Source: Acetobacteraceae bacterium (GTDB taxonomy: Bacteria > Pseudomonadota > Alphaproteobacteria > Acetobacterales > Acetobacteraceae). Taken from it: a stretch of 7,061 bases of DNA. The notes under the pieces are model-generated. The model searched no databases. It had not been told where the DNA came from and saw only the letters and a list, made by a program, of their open reading frames with translations. Below, piece after piece: positions 1-6,112 of this stretch. Numbering within the stretch: the stretch's first letter is position 1; the number at the start of each line of letters is the position of its first letter. Position numbers and translations under genes: made by a program. Location: assembly GCA_003133265.1 (NCBI GenBank), contig PKWQ01000366.1, positions 3,312-10,372 of the forward strand, given 5' to 3'.

Positions 1-1232
1 GTCCAGTTCACCCAGTTGTTCCAGGGACGGTTGGCGAAACGCGCGCCGAGCATCTCCCGGTCGTTCAGCAGCAGTTGCAGGAAGATGATGGCGGACGGCA
101 GCATCACGCCGGCCAGCACCTGCACCGCGACGATGATGGTCTGCAACGGCGCGCCGGGGATCAGCACCAGCCCGGCGGCGGCGGCCACGCCCAGCGCGTA
201 GGCGGCATAGAACCGCGGCGCGTCGCTGATCTTGGCCTGCAACGTGTTCTTCCAGCCCGCCACCTCACCCCACGCCCAGGCGGAGGACAGCGAGATGGCG
301 GTGGCGCCCAGCAGCGCGGCATTGCACATCATCAGCAGGATCAGCGTCGAACCGGTCTCGCCGATACTGGAGCGGAGTGCGACGGCCATCTGCGCCGGGT
401 CTTCGTAGCTGCCGCCCTGGCGGCGCAGCGCATCGCCGACCAGCATCATGCAGGCGGCGAAGGCGACGACGGCTCCGGCGCCGATCAGCGTATCGAGCCG
501 GGCGGCCTTGAGGTCGGCGAAGCGCAGCCGCTTGTCGGCGACGCAGCTCTGCTGGAAGAAAAGCTGCCATGGCGCGATGGTGGTGCCGACGATGGCGATG
601 ATCAGGAACACCAGGTCGCCGGTGATCCCGCCCGCCGGCATGCTGGGGACCAGCGTGTCGCGGATCGCCTGGCGCGCGTCGGGACCGACCTTCCAGGCCA
701 GGAACAGCCAGGCGAGGTTGAGCCCGCACAGCGCCAGCGTCATCCGTTCCCAGCGCCGGTAGCTGCCGGTGCCGACCAGCACGATCAGACAGACGGCGGA
801 GAGCGGCACGATCACGTCCGGGTTCAGGCCGAGCCGGCGCGATGCGAGGTCGATGGCGGCGAATTCGGTTACGATGGTGAAGAAGTTCACCAACAGCAGG
901 TCGAACAGCGAGAACCGGCCCCACCATTTGCCGAATCGCTGGTAGATCATCGCCGCGTGGCCCTGGCCGGTGGCGATGCCCAGGCGGGCGACCATCTCCT
1001 GAACGAAATAGCAGACGGGCAGCAGCAGCAGCAGCACCCACAGCAGCGAAGTACCGTATTGCGCGCCGGCCTGGGTGTAGGTGGAGACGGCGCCGGCGTC
1101 GTTGTCGGCGACCATCACGATCAGGCCGGGGCCGGCCACCACCAGGAAATGCATGGCGCGGTGGCGCCAGCCAGGGCGGCGCGCCGAAACCTGCTGGGCC
1201 GGAACCCGTTGGGGTTGTGTTGCGTGAGGCAT
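1..1232 (-). CDS. NRAMP-superfamily (SLC11-like) divalent metal transporter, atypical metal-site motifs, 3' end cut by window
   Basis: The frame reads 410 codons from the ATG at 1232 leftwards without a stop and runs off the window, so the last membrane segment and C-terminus are missing. The protein is a polytopic inner-membrane carrier expected to import a divalent cation using the proton or membrane potential. The NRAMP fold is recognised from the first membrane helix (about residues 30-60, ending QAGAQYGTSLLWVLLL), the following LGIATGQGH loop, a conserved Glu in helix 3 (E123), and the unwound helix 6 around GTTIAPWQLFF (216-226). In the canonical family helix 1 carries DPGN and helix 6 carries MPH; here the aligned residues are D45-A-G-A48 and A220-P-W222. 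The metal-coordinating Asp is kept, but the Asn and Met ligands are replaced by Ala. Replacement of these ligands by small residues is, from memory, the pattern described for NRAMP-related magnesium transporters, so Mg2+ or Mn2+ is a fair guess but not shown. The start is preceded by AAGGA with a 10-nt spacer; Met27 is an alternative. Assigning it as a classical MntH would be less safe. Confidence 0.92.
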   Translation of the reverse strand, partial: MPHATQPQRVPAQQVSARRPGWRHRAMHFLVVAGPGLIVMVADNDAGAVSTYTQAGAQYGTSLLWVLLLLLPVCYFVQEMVARLGIATGQGHAAMIYQRFGKWWGRFSLFDLLLVNFFTIVTEFAAIDLASRRLGLNPDVIVPLSAVCLIVLVGTGSYRRWERMTLALCGLNLAWLFLAWKVGPDARQAIRDTLVPSMPAGGITGDLVFLIIAIVGTTIAPWQLFFQQSCVADKRLRFADLKAARLDTLIGAGAVVAFAACMMLVGDALRRQGGSYEDPAQMAVALRSSIGETGSTLILLMMCNAALLGATAISLSSAWAWGEVAGWKNTLQAKISDAPRFYAAYALGVAAAAGLVLIPGAPLQTIIVAVQVLAGVMLPSAIIFLQLLLNDREMLGARFANRPWNNWVNW

Positions 1233-1293
1233 CGATCCGCGGTCCTTCCGTCGGGCGTGCCGAGCGGGAAGCGGCGGATTGCTGATCCCGCCT

Positions 1294-1365
1294 CTACCCT
1301 GCCCGGCCCTTGGTCACGGGGCGGCCGGACCCGAAGGTCCGGCCGCTACTAGGGCCGTCCTGCAT
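1294..1365 (-). CDS. possible 23-residue leader-like ORF upstream of the NRAMP-like gene
   Basis: This short frame (begins MQDGPSSGRTF, ends VTKGRAG) starts at an ATG overlapping the stop of the 67-codon ORF in a TGATG junction. It is preceded by GGAGG with a 6-nt spacer (1372-1376), a near-ideal ribosome binding site. It ends 61 nt before the NRAMP-like start codon. Codons 7 to 15 form one perfect GC-rich hairpin (1321-1346), so translation would have to melt it. The peptide is rich in Gly, Ser, Arg and Pro and has no recognisable domain. It could be a leader peptide coupling translation to expression of the transporter, or a chance ATG behind the GGAGG that encodes Gly-Gly at the end of the preceding ORF. 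The layout is seen directly; the regulatory role is inference. Confidence 0.33.
   Translation of the reverse strand: MQDGPSSGRTFGSGRPVTKGRAG
1321..1346 (-). terminator. perfect 11-bp GC hairpin with C(UUCG)G tetraloop between small ORF and NRAMP-like gene
   Basis: The arms GCGGCCGGACC and GGTCCGGCCGC are exact reverse complements around a 4-nt loop. Read on the minus strand the loop is TTCG closed by C-G, the classic extra-stable tetraloop; on the plus strand it is CGAA. This asymmetry suggests the minus-strand RNA is the functional one. The hairpin starts 18 nt after the stop of the 67-codon ORF, a usual place for a terminator. However, no U-run follows (the next bases are CCCCGTGACC), so it is not a standard intrinsic terminator. 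It may be a pause or attenuation element, an RNA-stabilising 3' hairpin, or a repetitive palindromic element. Confidence 0.55.
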
Positions 1366-1568
1366 CAGGAACCTCCGTGATCGGGTTTGCGGGCGATGGA
1401 CGGGCGGTGCGGCACGATGTCCCGGCACCACACGGCGATGGGGCGACCGGCATCGTCCAGTGTCCAGTGCGCGACCAGACATGGGGCGAGACCGAACCGC
1501 GCCAGCAAGGTGGCGGTGTCCAGGGTGGTGCGCGCCCGCGGACGGGCAAGGTCGAGTAAGGCGGTCAT
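1365..1568 (-). CDS. small conserved-looking hypothetical protein, 67 aa
   Basis: The function is unknown. The frame begins MTALLDLARPRARTTLDTAT and ends with TGA at 1365-1367. It is supported by an AGGAGG ribosome binding site (1576-1581) 7 nt before the ATG and by good third-position G/C use. The composition is protein-like: an amphipathic stretch LDTATLLARFGLAP (about 16-29) followed by a probable beta hairpin, HWTLDDAGRPIAVWCRD (about 34-50), with two Trp and two Cys. There is no signal peptide or membrane segment, so it is probably cytoplasmic. It lies 133 nt upstream of the NRAMP-like start on the same strand and may be in the same transcript, with the UUCG hairpin between them. Overlapping minus-strand frames in this region look like shadows. 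Its reality rests on the start site and composition only. Confidence 0.6.
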   Translation of the reverse strand: MTALLDLARPRARTTLDTATLLARFGLAPCLVAHWTLDDAGRPIAVWCRDIVPHRPSIARKPDHGGS

Positions 1569-1575
1569 TGCGACA

Positions 1576-1581
1576 CCTCCT
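1576..1581 (-). promoter_or_regulatory. ribosome binding site AGGAGG for the 67-aa ORF
   Basis: AGGAGG lies 7 nt before the ATG at 1568. It is the strongest Shine-Dalgarno sequence I saw in the window and is the main reason to call this short frame a gene. Confidence 0.65.
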
Positions 1582-1615
1582 ACGGCTACGGGTTATTCCC
1601 GGCCCAGGAGGCGGC

Positions 1616-1629
1616 GACCGCGCGCGGTC
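1616..1629. promoter_or_regulatory. 14-nt perfect palindrome upstream of the 67-aa ORF, candidate operator
   Basis: GACCGCGCGCGGTC equals its own reverse complement and lies 47 nt before the start codon of the small ORF, in non-coding sequence. The position fits a dimeric regulator site near a promoter, but no clear -35/-10 pair is visible beside it. In DNA this rich in G and C a palindrome made mostly of CG steps can arise by chance. Confidence 0.25.
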
Positions 1630-1833
1630 AGCCGATGATGGCTGCCCGCAGGAACGCGGTCACACGAAACTCCCGGGCGATCATTGCCGCCGGAACGCCA
1701 GAGCGCGGGAAGCGCCTACTGTACGGTTCGACGGTTTCGCTGCTAGATCGCGGTTTCATGTGATCCATGGTTGTTGTTGAAACGCGCCCGGCCCTTGCGG
1801 GGCCGAACGGACGAGCGACGCGGAGAGCATCGC

Positions 1834-1892
1834 CCGACATCGGCCATGTAATCTCGCTTGGCCGCCGGATCAAGTACCGTGTCGGTTTTGTT
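1834..1892 (+). terminator. nested inverted repeat followed by a T-rich run, downstream of kup
   Basis: The outer arms CCGACA (1834-1839) and TGTCGG (1880-1885) enclose inner arms CGGCCA (1841-1846) and TGGCCG (1859-1864). On the plus strand the outer arm is followed directly by TTTTGTT, the order expected of a factor-independent terminator read rightwards; on the minus strand, the direction of kup, no T-run follows. No rightward gene is evident upstream of it. It may act as a kup 3' structure, as the end of an unseen plus-strand RNA, or have no role. The 40-nt distance between the outer arms weakens the call. Confidence 0.25.
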
Positions 1893-1895
1893 CGC

Positions 1896-3800
1896 CTAGA
1901 TTGCAATGCGCACCCCAAGCTCCACCACGCGATCGGAGGGGATGCGGAAGAACTCGGTGGCGGAGACGGCGTTGCGGGCCAGCACCAGGAACAGCCACAG
2001 GCGCCAGAGCGGCATTTTCGGCACCATCGCCGGGACCAGCACCTCGCGACCGAGGAAGTAGCTCGCCTGCATCGGATCGAAGGCGACGCCGCGCTGGTTC
2101 AGATCTTCCAGCGCGCGGGGGATGTTCGGGCTTTCCATGAAGCCGTAGCGCAGCAGCACCCGATGGATGCCCGGCGACAGCTCCTCGACATGGGTGCGCC
2201 GCGAGGCGCCAACTTCCGGTTCGTCCAGGTTCTGCACCGTGACGAACAGGACCCGCTCGTGCAGCACCTTGTTGTGCTTCAGGTTGTGCAGCAGCGCGGC
2301 CGGTACATAGTCGGGGTTGCCGGTCAGGAACACCGCCATGCCGGGCACGCGCACGGTGCGCGACTGTGGCAGGCGCGCGAGGAACAAGGCGAGCGGCAGG
2401 CTGTCCTGCTTCCAGCGCGCCAGCAGCAGCTCGCGCCCGCGATGCCAGGATGTCATCAGCGCCATCAGCGCCAGCCCGAGCACCAGCGGCACCCAGCCGC
2501 CCTCCGGCACTTTCAGCGCGTTGGCGGCGAAGAACACAGCGTCGATGGCGAAGAAGCCGCCGAACACCACCACCGAGGCGGTGCGGGACCATTTGTACTG
2601 GCGGCGGAACACCACCATGGCCAGCACGCAGGTACACAGGAACGTGCCGGTGACGGCGATGCCGTAGGCGGCGGCCAGATTGTCGGAGGTCTTGAAGGCG
2701 AAGACCAGAATCAGCACGCCGACGGCCAGCGCGGTGTTCACCTGCGGGACGTAGATCTGGCCTTCCTCGACATTGGAGGTGTGGCGCACCGTCATGCGCG
2801 GCAGGAAGCCGAGCTGCATGCACTGGCGCGTGATCGAGTAGGCGCCGGAGATCAGCGCCTGGCTGGCGATGACGGTGGCGACGGTCGCCAGGATCACCAT
2901 CGGCAGGCGCAGCCAGTCCGGCCCCATCATGAAGAACGGGTTCTCGATCGCCTTCGGATCGCTCAGGATCACCGCGCCCTGGCCGAAATAGTTCAGCACC
3001 AGACAGGGCAGCACGAACACCAGCCAGGTCAGGCGGATCGGCCGGGCGCCGAAATGGCCCATGTCGGCATACAGCGCCTCCGCGCCGGTGACGCACAGCA
3101 CGACGGCGCCGAGCACGATGAAGGCAAGGGTCTTGTGCTGGATGCACAGGGCGACCGCGTAGGTGGGCGAGACCGCCGCCAGGACGAAGGGGTGCTGGGC
3201 GACCTCGAGCAGGCCGAGCCCGCCGATGACGAGGAACCAGACGGTCATAACCGGGCCGAACATGCGCCCGATGCTGCCGGTGCCGCGCCATTGCATGCCG
3301 AACAGCACGACGATCACCGCCGCCGAGATCGGCAGTACGTACTCTTTCAGTTGCGGGTTGGCGATCTCCAGTCCCTCGACCGCCGACAGCACGGAGATGG
3401 CCGGGGTGATGACGCCGTCGCCGAAGAACAGGCAGGCGCCGGCGACGCCGACCAGGGCCAGCGTGTTGCGCAGATGCGTGCCGACGGCGACGCGCTGGGC
3501 CAGCGCCATCAGGGCAAGGATGCCGCCCTCGCCATGGTTGTCGGCGCGCATCACCAGCAGCACGTATTTCACGGTGACGATCATCACCAGCGACCAGAAG
3601 ATCAGCGACAGGATGCCCATGACCTCGGTCTCGGTGATCGGCACGCCCTTGAACAGCAGCAGGCTGGTCTTGAAGGCATAGAGCGGGCTGGTGCCGATAT
3701 CGCCATAGACCACCCCCAGCACCGCCAGCAGGGTACTGAGCCTGGGCGGCGGCTTGCGGGCGGCGAGCGTGGCTGTCGCGGTAGCGGTAGCGGTGGTCAT
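1896..3800 (-). CDS. kup: Kup low-affinity potassium uptake protein (KUP/HAK/KT family)
   Basis: This 634-residue inner-membrane protein takes up K+, probably by K+/H+ symport as known for the family. The hallmark YGDIGTSPLYA occurs in the first helix (residues 32-42, with D34 in the ion path). Other family signatures are RADNHGEGG (85-93), FFGDGVITPAISVLSAVEG, TGAEALYADMGHFG, LNYFGQGA and AYGIAVTGTF. About twelve membrane segments span residues 20-448, followed by a roughly 186-residue hydrophilic cytoplasmic domain. Length is close to the roughly 620 residues of E. coli Kup, and both ends look intact. I chose the ATG at 3800 because GGAG lies 7 nt before it; a TTG at 3821 would add seven residues but has no ribosome binding site. 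The N-terminus starts with alternating Thr-Ala encoded by a short hexanucleotide repeat. The gene stands alone, with about 320-nt non-coding gaps on both sides. Confidence 0.98.
   Translation of the reverse strand: MTTATATATATLAARKPPPRLSTLLAVLGVVYGDIGTSPLYAFKTSLLLFKGVPITETEVMGILSLIFWSLVMIVTVKYVLLVMRADNHGEGGILALMALAQRVAVGTHLRNTLALVGVAGACLFFGDGVITPAISVLSAVEGLEIANPQLKEYVLPISAAVIVVLFGMQWRGTGSIGRMFGPVMTVWFLVIGGLGLLEVAQHPFVLAAVSPTYAVALCIQHKTLAFIVLGAVVLCVTGAEALYADMGHFGARPIRLTWLVFVLPCLVLNYFGQGAVILSDPKAIENPFFMMGPDWLRLPMVILATVATVIASQALISGAYSITRQCMQLGFLPRMTVRHTSNVEEGQIYVPQVNTALAVGVLILVFAFKTSDNLAAAYGIAVTGTFLCTCVLAMVVFRRQYKWSRTASVVVFGGFFAIDAVFFAANALKVPEGGWVPLVLGLALMALMTSWHRGRELLLARWKQDSLPLALFLARLPQSRTVRVPGMAVFLTGNPDYVPAALLHNLKHNKVLHERVLFVTVQNLDEPEVGASRRTHVEELSPGIHRVLLRYGFMESPNIPRALEDLNQRGVAFDPMQASYFLGREVLVPAMVPKMPLWRLWLFLVLARNAVSATEFFRIPSDRVVELGVRIAI
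3778..3795 (-). repeat. short hexanucleotide tandem repeat in the kup 5' coding end
   Basis: Three units on the plus strand (GCGGTA, GCGGTA, GCGGTG) encode alternating Thr and Ala near the Kup N-terminus. The unit is a multiple of three, so copy-number change would only lengthen or shorten a cytoplasmic tail and not shift the frame. Confidence 0.5.
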
Positions 3801-3971
3801 CGGCCGGCTCCGGCGAAACAATGCCGGGTCAGGGGGCCGAGCGCCCTGGGTTGCGCCATGCGGAGCCTCTGCGAATGGAGTAGGCCGATGGTTGCCAGGA
3901 CATCAAGCGGGCTTGCTCTCCCGCGCCGTGCCGCCGACCCACGCCTGCCCGGAACCTGCCGGGCGGCGGAC

Positions 3972-4000
3972 CCCATACGCCTGGGACGGAGGCGAGACAA
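3972..4000 (-). promoter_or_regulatory. kup: weak candidate sigma-70-type promoter for kup
   Basis: On the minus strand TTGTCT (-35-like) is followed after 17 nt by TATGGG (-10-like), about 170 nt before the kup start. The spacing is ideal, but the hexamers match the consensus only 4/6 and 3/6, so this is tentative. Confidence 0.2.
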
Positions 4001-4100
4001 GCGGGCGATTTTGTGGCGGGCGTGTGGCAGGTCCGCTGCTGCGTCATGGGAACCTCGCGGCAGCGTCATCCAGACCATGGCCGAAATGTGACCGCACCAT

Positions 4101-4115
4101 GGCGGATCGGCCGCC
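4101..4115 (-). terminator. small hairpin right after the DUF6165 stop, weak terminator candidate
   Basis: GGCGG and CCGCC form a 5-bp stem around a 5-nt loop, starting two bases after the TGA. No T-run follows, so at most it is a 3' stabilising or weak Rho-linked structure for the yggS operon. Confidence 0.2.
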
Positions 4116-4117
4116 GC

Positions 4118-4519
4118 TCAGTATGCGGCGTATTGTTTTTCCTCGACGATCGCCGAACCGAGCAGCGTGTTGATCTCCCGCTTGAGCCGGCCGCGCAGGT
4201 CGTTTTCCCGATAGACGGAGCGGGCCAGGGTGATGAAGCCGGCGTCGAAATCGTTTCGCGCCTCGTGCTCGCGGATGGCGTCCTCGATGTCCCACAGGCG
4301 GGTATTGACCGTCACGAGGTCGGCGCGCAGGCGCTCCAGCTCCGCCGGAAACGCTCCGAGCGGTGTCAGCGCGGCGGCGAGCGCGTCGTGTTCGGTCCGC
4401 GCGTTGGCCAGGGCGTCGGTCGCGCGCAGGCGGGCCAGCTTGATCTCCAGGATGGTGATCTTGTCGATCAGTTCGCCCCAGGAGACCGGCACGCATGGGA
4501 TCGGGATTGGCTGGGTCAT
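4118..4519 (-). CDS. DUF6165 family protein, 133 aa
   Basis: I recognise this as the DUF6165 family, whose molecular function is not known to me. The diagnostic start VSWGELIDKITILEIK (residues 12-27) is followed by a helical middle rich in Leu, Ala and Glu. The conserved core VNTRLWDIEDAIREHEARNDF (71-91 region), a YRENDLRGRLKREIN stretch (103-117) and the terminal LLGSAIVEEKQYAAY follow. Length is normal for the family and the protein is probably soluble and alpha-helical. The ATG overlaps the stop of the upstream TPR-glycosyltransferase gene in an ATGA, with an AAGGA 11 nt upstream, so translation is probably coupled. The coupling suggests it works with the glycosyltransferase, perhaps as a partner or accessory subunit; that is inference. 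Confidence 0.92.
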   Translation of the reverse strand: MTQPIPIPCVPVSWGELIDKITILEIKLARLRATDALANARTEHDALAAALTPLGAFPAELERLRADLVTVNTRLWDIEDAIREHEARNDFDAGFITLARSVYRENDLRGRLKREINTLLGSAIVEEKQYAAY

Positions 4520-6102
4520 CGGGCTGGATGTCCTTGGATGGCGGCCGCGAGCGCATCGGCGATCTCGGTGAAGACGCCGGGCCAGTCGCCCCGCGCGCCC
4601 TGGCGGAACAGGCGCATGGACGGGTACCAAGGGCAATCCGGCCGGTCGAGCAGCCAGCGCCAGTCCGGGGTCTTCGCCAGCGCCAGCCAGACCGGCCGGC
4701 CGAGCGCGCCGGCCAGATGCGGGATGGCGGTGTCGGAGGTGATCACCAGATCGAGCGACTGCATGATCGCGGCGGTGTCGACGAAGCCGTCCGGCCCGGC
4801 GTCCAGCGCATCGCCCAGCGTCTCGACGCGCAGCTCCGCCGCCAGCCGGTCCAGCTGCTCCACGCCGTTGGTCTTTTGCAGGCTGATCAGGCGCGCGCCG
4901 GGCAGCTGGGCCAGCGGCCGGAAATGCGCCAGCGCGATGGAGCGGCTGCGATCCGTCGCATAGTCCGGGTTGCCCTGCCAGCAGATGCCGACCTTGAAGC
5001 CCTCCGGCCCGATCCGCTCGCGCCATTGCGCCACCAGGGCATCCTCGGCGTGGAGATAGGGCACATCGGCCGGAATGGTGTCCAGCGTGGTGCCGCGGCG
5101 GCCGGGCAGGCCGAGCAGCGGGCAATGCAGGTCGAACTCCGGCAGCGTCTCGCCGGCGCGCACCAGCCGGATATCGCCCGGCAGGCTGGACAGCAGGCGC
5201 AGCAGCCGGCCCGGCGCCTCCAGCACCACCCGGCCGGTTTGCGCCAGCTTCGGCAAATAGCGGCAGAACTGGATGGTGTCGCCAAAACCCTGTTCGGCAT
5301 GCACCAGCAGGGTGCGGCCGGCCAACGGCTCGCCGGACCAGAGCGGCTGGGGAAAGCGGCGTCCAAGCGTGGCGCCGGCGCGGAAGCGGTGCTCGTACTC
5401 GGCCCAGCCCTCCGGCAGACGCCCGGCGAGCAGCAGCAGGATGCCGAGATTGTAGCGCTGCACCGCATCGTCGGGGTCCAGGCGGAGTGCCGCGCGATAG
5501 GCGATCTCGGCTTCCTCCAGCCGGCCTTCCATCCGCAGCAGGCTGGCGAAATTGCCGCGCAGGGCCACGTCGTTGGGCTCGCGCCGCACGGCGGCGCGGA
5601 ACCAGCGCTCGGCTTCGTCCGGCTGGTCGGCTTCGCGCAGCGCCATGGCGAGGTTGTTCTGGATGTCCGCCAGCGAGGGCTTGAGGCGCAGCGCCTCGCG
5701 GTAGGCGGCGACGGCTTCTTCCGGCCGGCGCTGGTCGAACAGCGCGTGGCCGAGGCATTGCACCGCCTCGGCGGTGTTGGGCTTCAGGGCGAGCGCCGCC
5801 CTGCAGGCGGCCTCGGCCTCCGCCGCCCGGCCGAGTTCCAGCAGCACCAGGCCGCGCTGGGCGTGAAACAGCGCCGCCGCCCGCGGCTTGCGGGCGATGG
5901 CATCGGCGAGGCAGGCGCTGGCGGTTTCCGGCTGGCCCTGGCGTAGTGCTGCTAGGCCGAGCAGATGCAGCGCCTCGGGGTGGCCCGGCGCGGCGCTTAG
6001 GATCTGCTGGCAGATCTGTGCGGCCTGCGGCGTCTGGCCGGCGGAGAACAGCCGCCTGGCGTGCTGAAGCGCGTCTTCGATGGCGCGCGCGCGTTTGCTC
6101 AT
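4516..6102 (-). CDS. TPR-repeat glycosyltransferase family protein
   Basis: This 528-residue probably cytoplasmic protein has two parts. Residues about 10-225 are tandem tetratricopeptide repeats (roughly six, with helix pairs such as EAVAAYREALRLKP and EAEIAYRAALRLDP) that would bind a protein partner or acceptor. Residues about 226-520 form a GT-B-like glycosyltransferase domain of the type fused to TPRs in many proteobacteria. It shows a WAEYEHRF linker (233-240), the hallmark HAEQGFGDTIQFCRYLP (268-284), VGICWQGNP (371-379), and the donor-binding-like segment DLVITSDTAIPHLAGALGRP (451-470). PDWRWLLDRPDCPWYPSMRLFRQ then spans 479-501. The acceptor and sugar are unknown; modification of a protein or cell-surface glycan is plausible. 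I chose the ATG at 6102, 10 nt after the yggS stop, since upstream in-frame codons overlap yggS and lack family-like sequence; the ribosome binding site is weak. An ATGA overlap links it to DUF6165. The frame is complete and undamaged. Confidence 0.93.
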   Translation of the reverse strand: MSKRARAIEDALQHARRLFSAGQTPQAAQICQQILSAAPGHPEALHLLGLAALRQGQPETASACLADAIARKPRAAALFHAQRGLVLLELGRAAEAEAACRAALALKPNTAEAVQCLGHALFDQRRPEEAVAAYREALRLKPSLADIQNNLAMALREADQPDEAERWFRAAVRREPNDVALRGNFASLLRMEGRLEEAEIAYRAALRLDPDDAVQRYNLGILLLLAGRLPEGWAEYEHRFRAGATLGRRFPQPLWSGEPLAGRTLLVHAEQGFGDTIQFCRYLPKLAQTGRVVLEAPGRLLRLLSSLPGDIRLVRAGETLPEFDLHCPLLGLPGRRGTTLDTIPADVPYLHAEDALVAQWRERIGPEGFKVGICWQGNPDYATDRSRSIALAHFRPLAQLPGARLISLQKTNGVEQLDRLAAELRVETLGDALDAGPDGFVDTAAIMQSLDLVITSDTAIPHLAGALGRPVWLALAKTPDWRWLLDRPDCPWYPSMRLFRQGARGDWPGVFTEIADALAAAIQGHPAR

Positions 6103-6112
6103 ATGCCCGTGC

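Larger units (their letters stand above)
1569..1895. other. intergenic region downstream of kup, no convincing gene
   Basis: This is the gap between the kup stop and the small ORF start. A 46-codon minus frame (1767 down to 1628, starting MDHMKPRSSS) and a 41-codon plus frame from about 1637 cross it, but neither has a ribosome binding site or recognisable similarity. The stretch just after kup (about 1845-1895) is noticeably poorer in G/C than the neighbouring coding sequence, as expected of non-coding DNA. It holds a nested inverted repeat and a 14-nt palindrome, given as separate entries. No tRNA or riboswitch was recognised. Confidence 0.6.
3801..4117. other. kup upstream region, no convincing gene
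   Basis: This gap separates the DUF6165 stop from the kup start. Two minus frames (72 and 93 codons) cross it but show no domain, no good ribosome binding site and proline/arginine-rich shadow-like composition. It should carry the kup promoter. A 6-bp hairpin GCCCGG/CCGGGC with a 6-nt loop lies at 3947-3964. It could sit in the kup leader RNA. No known riboswitch was recognised. Confidence 0.6.

Noticed and set aside
1019..1036. CAG/CTG trinucleotide run
   Set aside because: It is a run of Leu codons inside a membrane helix of the transporter and is explained by coding.
265..1041. 258-codon minus-strand frame
   Set aside because: It is an out-of-frame reading of the NRAMP-like gene, Arg/Pro-rich with no membrane segments; the correct frame starts at 1232 and leaves the window.
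75..1352. 425-codon plus-strand frame over the NRAMP-like gene
   Set aside because: It has low-complexity shadow composition opposite a frame with clear transporter motifs.
1628..1767. 46-codon minus frame starting MDHMKPRSSS after kup
   Set aside because: It has no ribosome binding site and no recognisable similarity, and it lies in a region with non-coding character.
3801..3821. Upstream TTG start for kup
   Set aside because: It has no Shine-Dalgarno, whereas the ATG at 3800 has GGAG with a 7-nt spacer.
3797..4078. 93-codon minus frame between DUF6165 and kup
   Set aside because: It runs into the kup start, is Arg/Pro-rich and lacks an RBS; it is better seen as kup upstream DNA.
1767..4091. 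774-codon plus-strand frame over kup
   Set aside because: It is antisense to an intact Kup gene, is very rich in His, Gln, Arg and Asp, and shows no domain. This is the usual shadow of GC-rich coding DNA.
4495..5946. 483-codon plus-strand frame over the TPR-glycosyltransferase
   Set aside because: It is antisense to a frame with clear TPR and glycosyltransferase motifs and is a compositional shadow.
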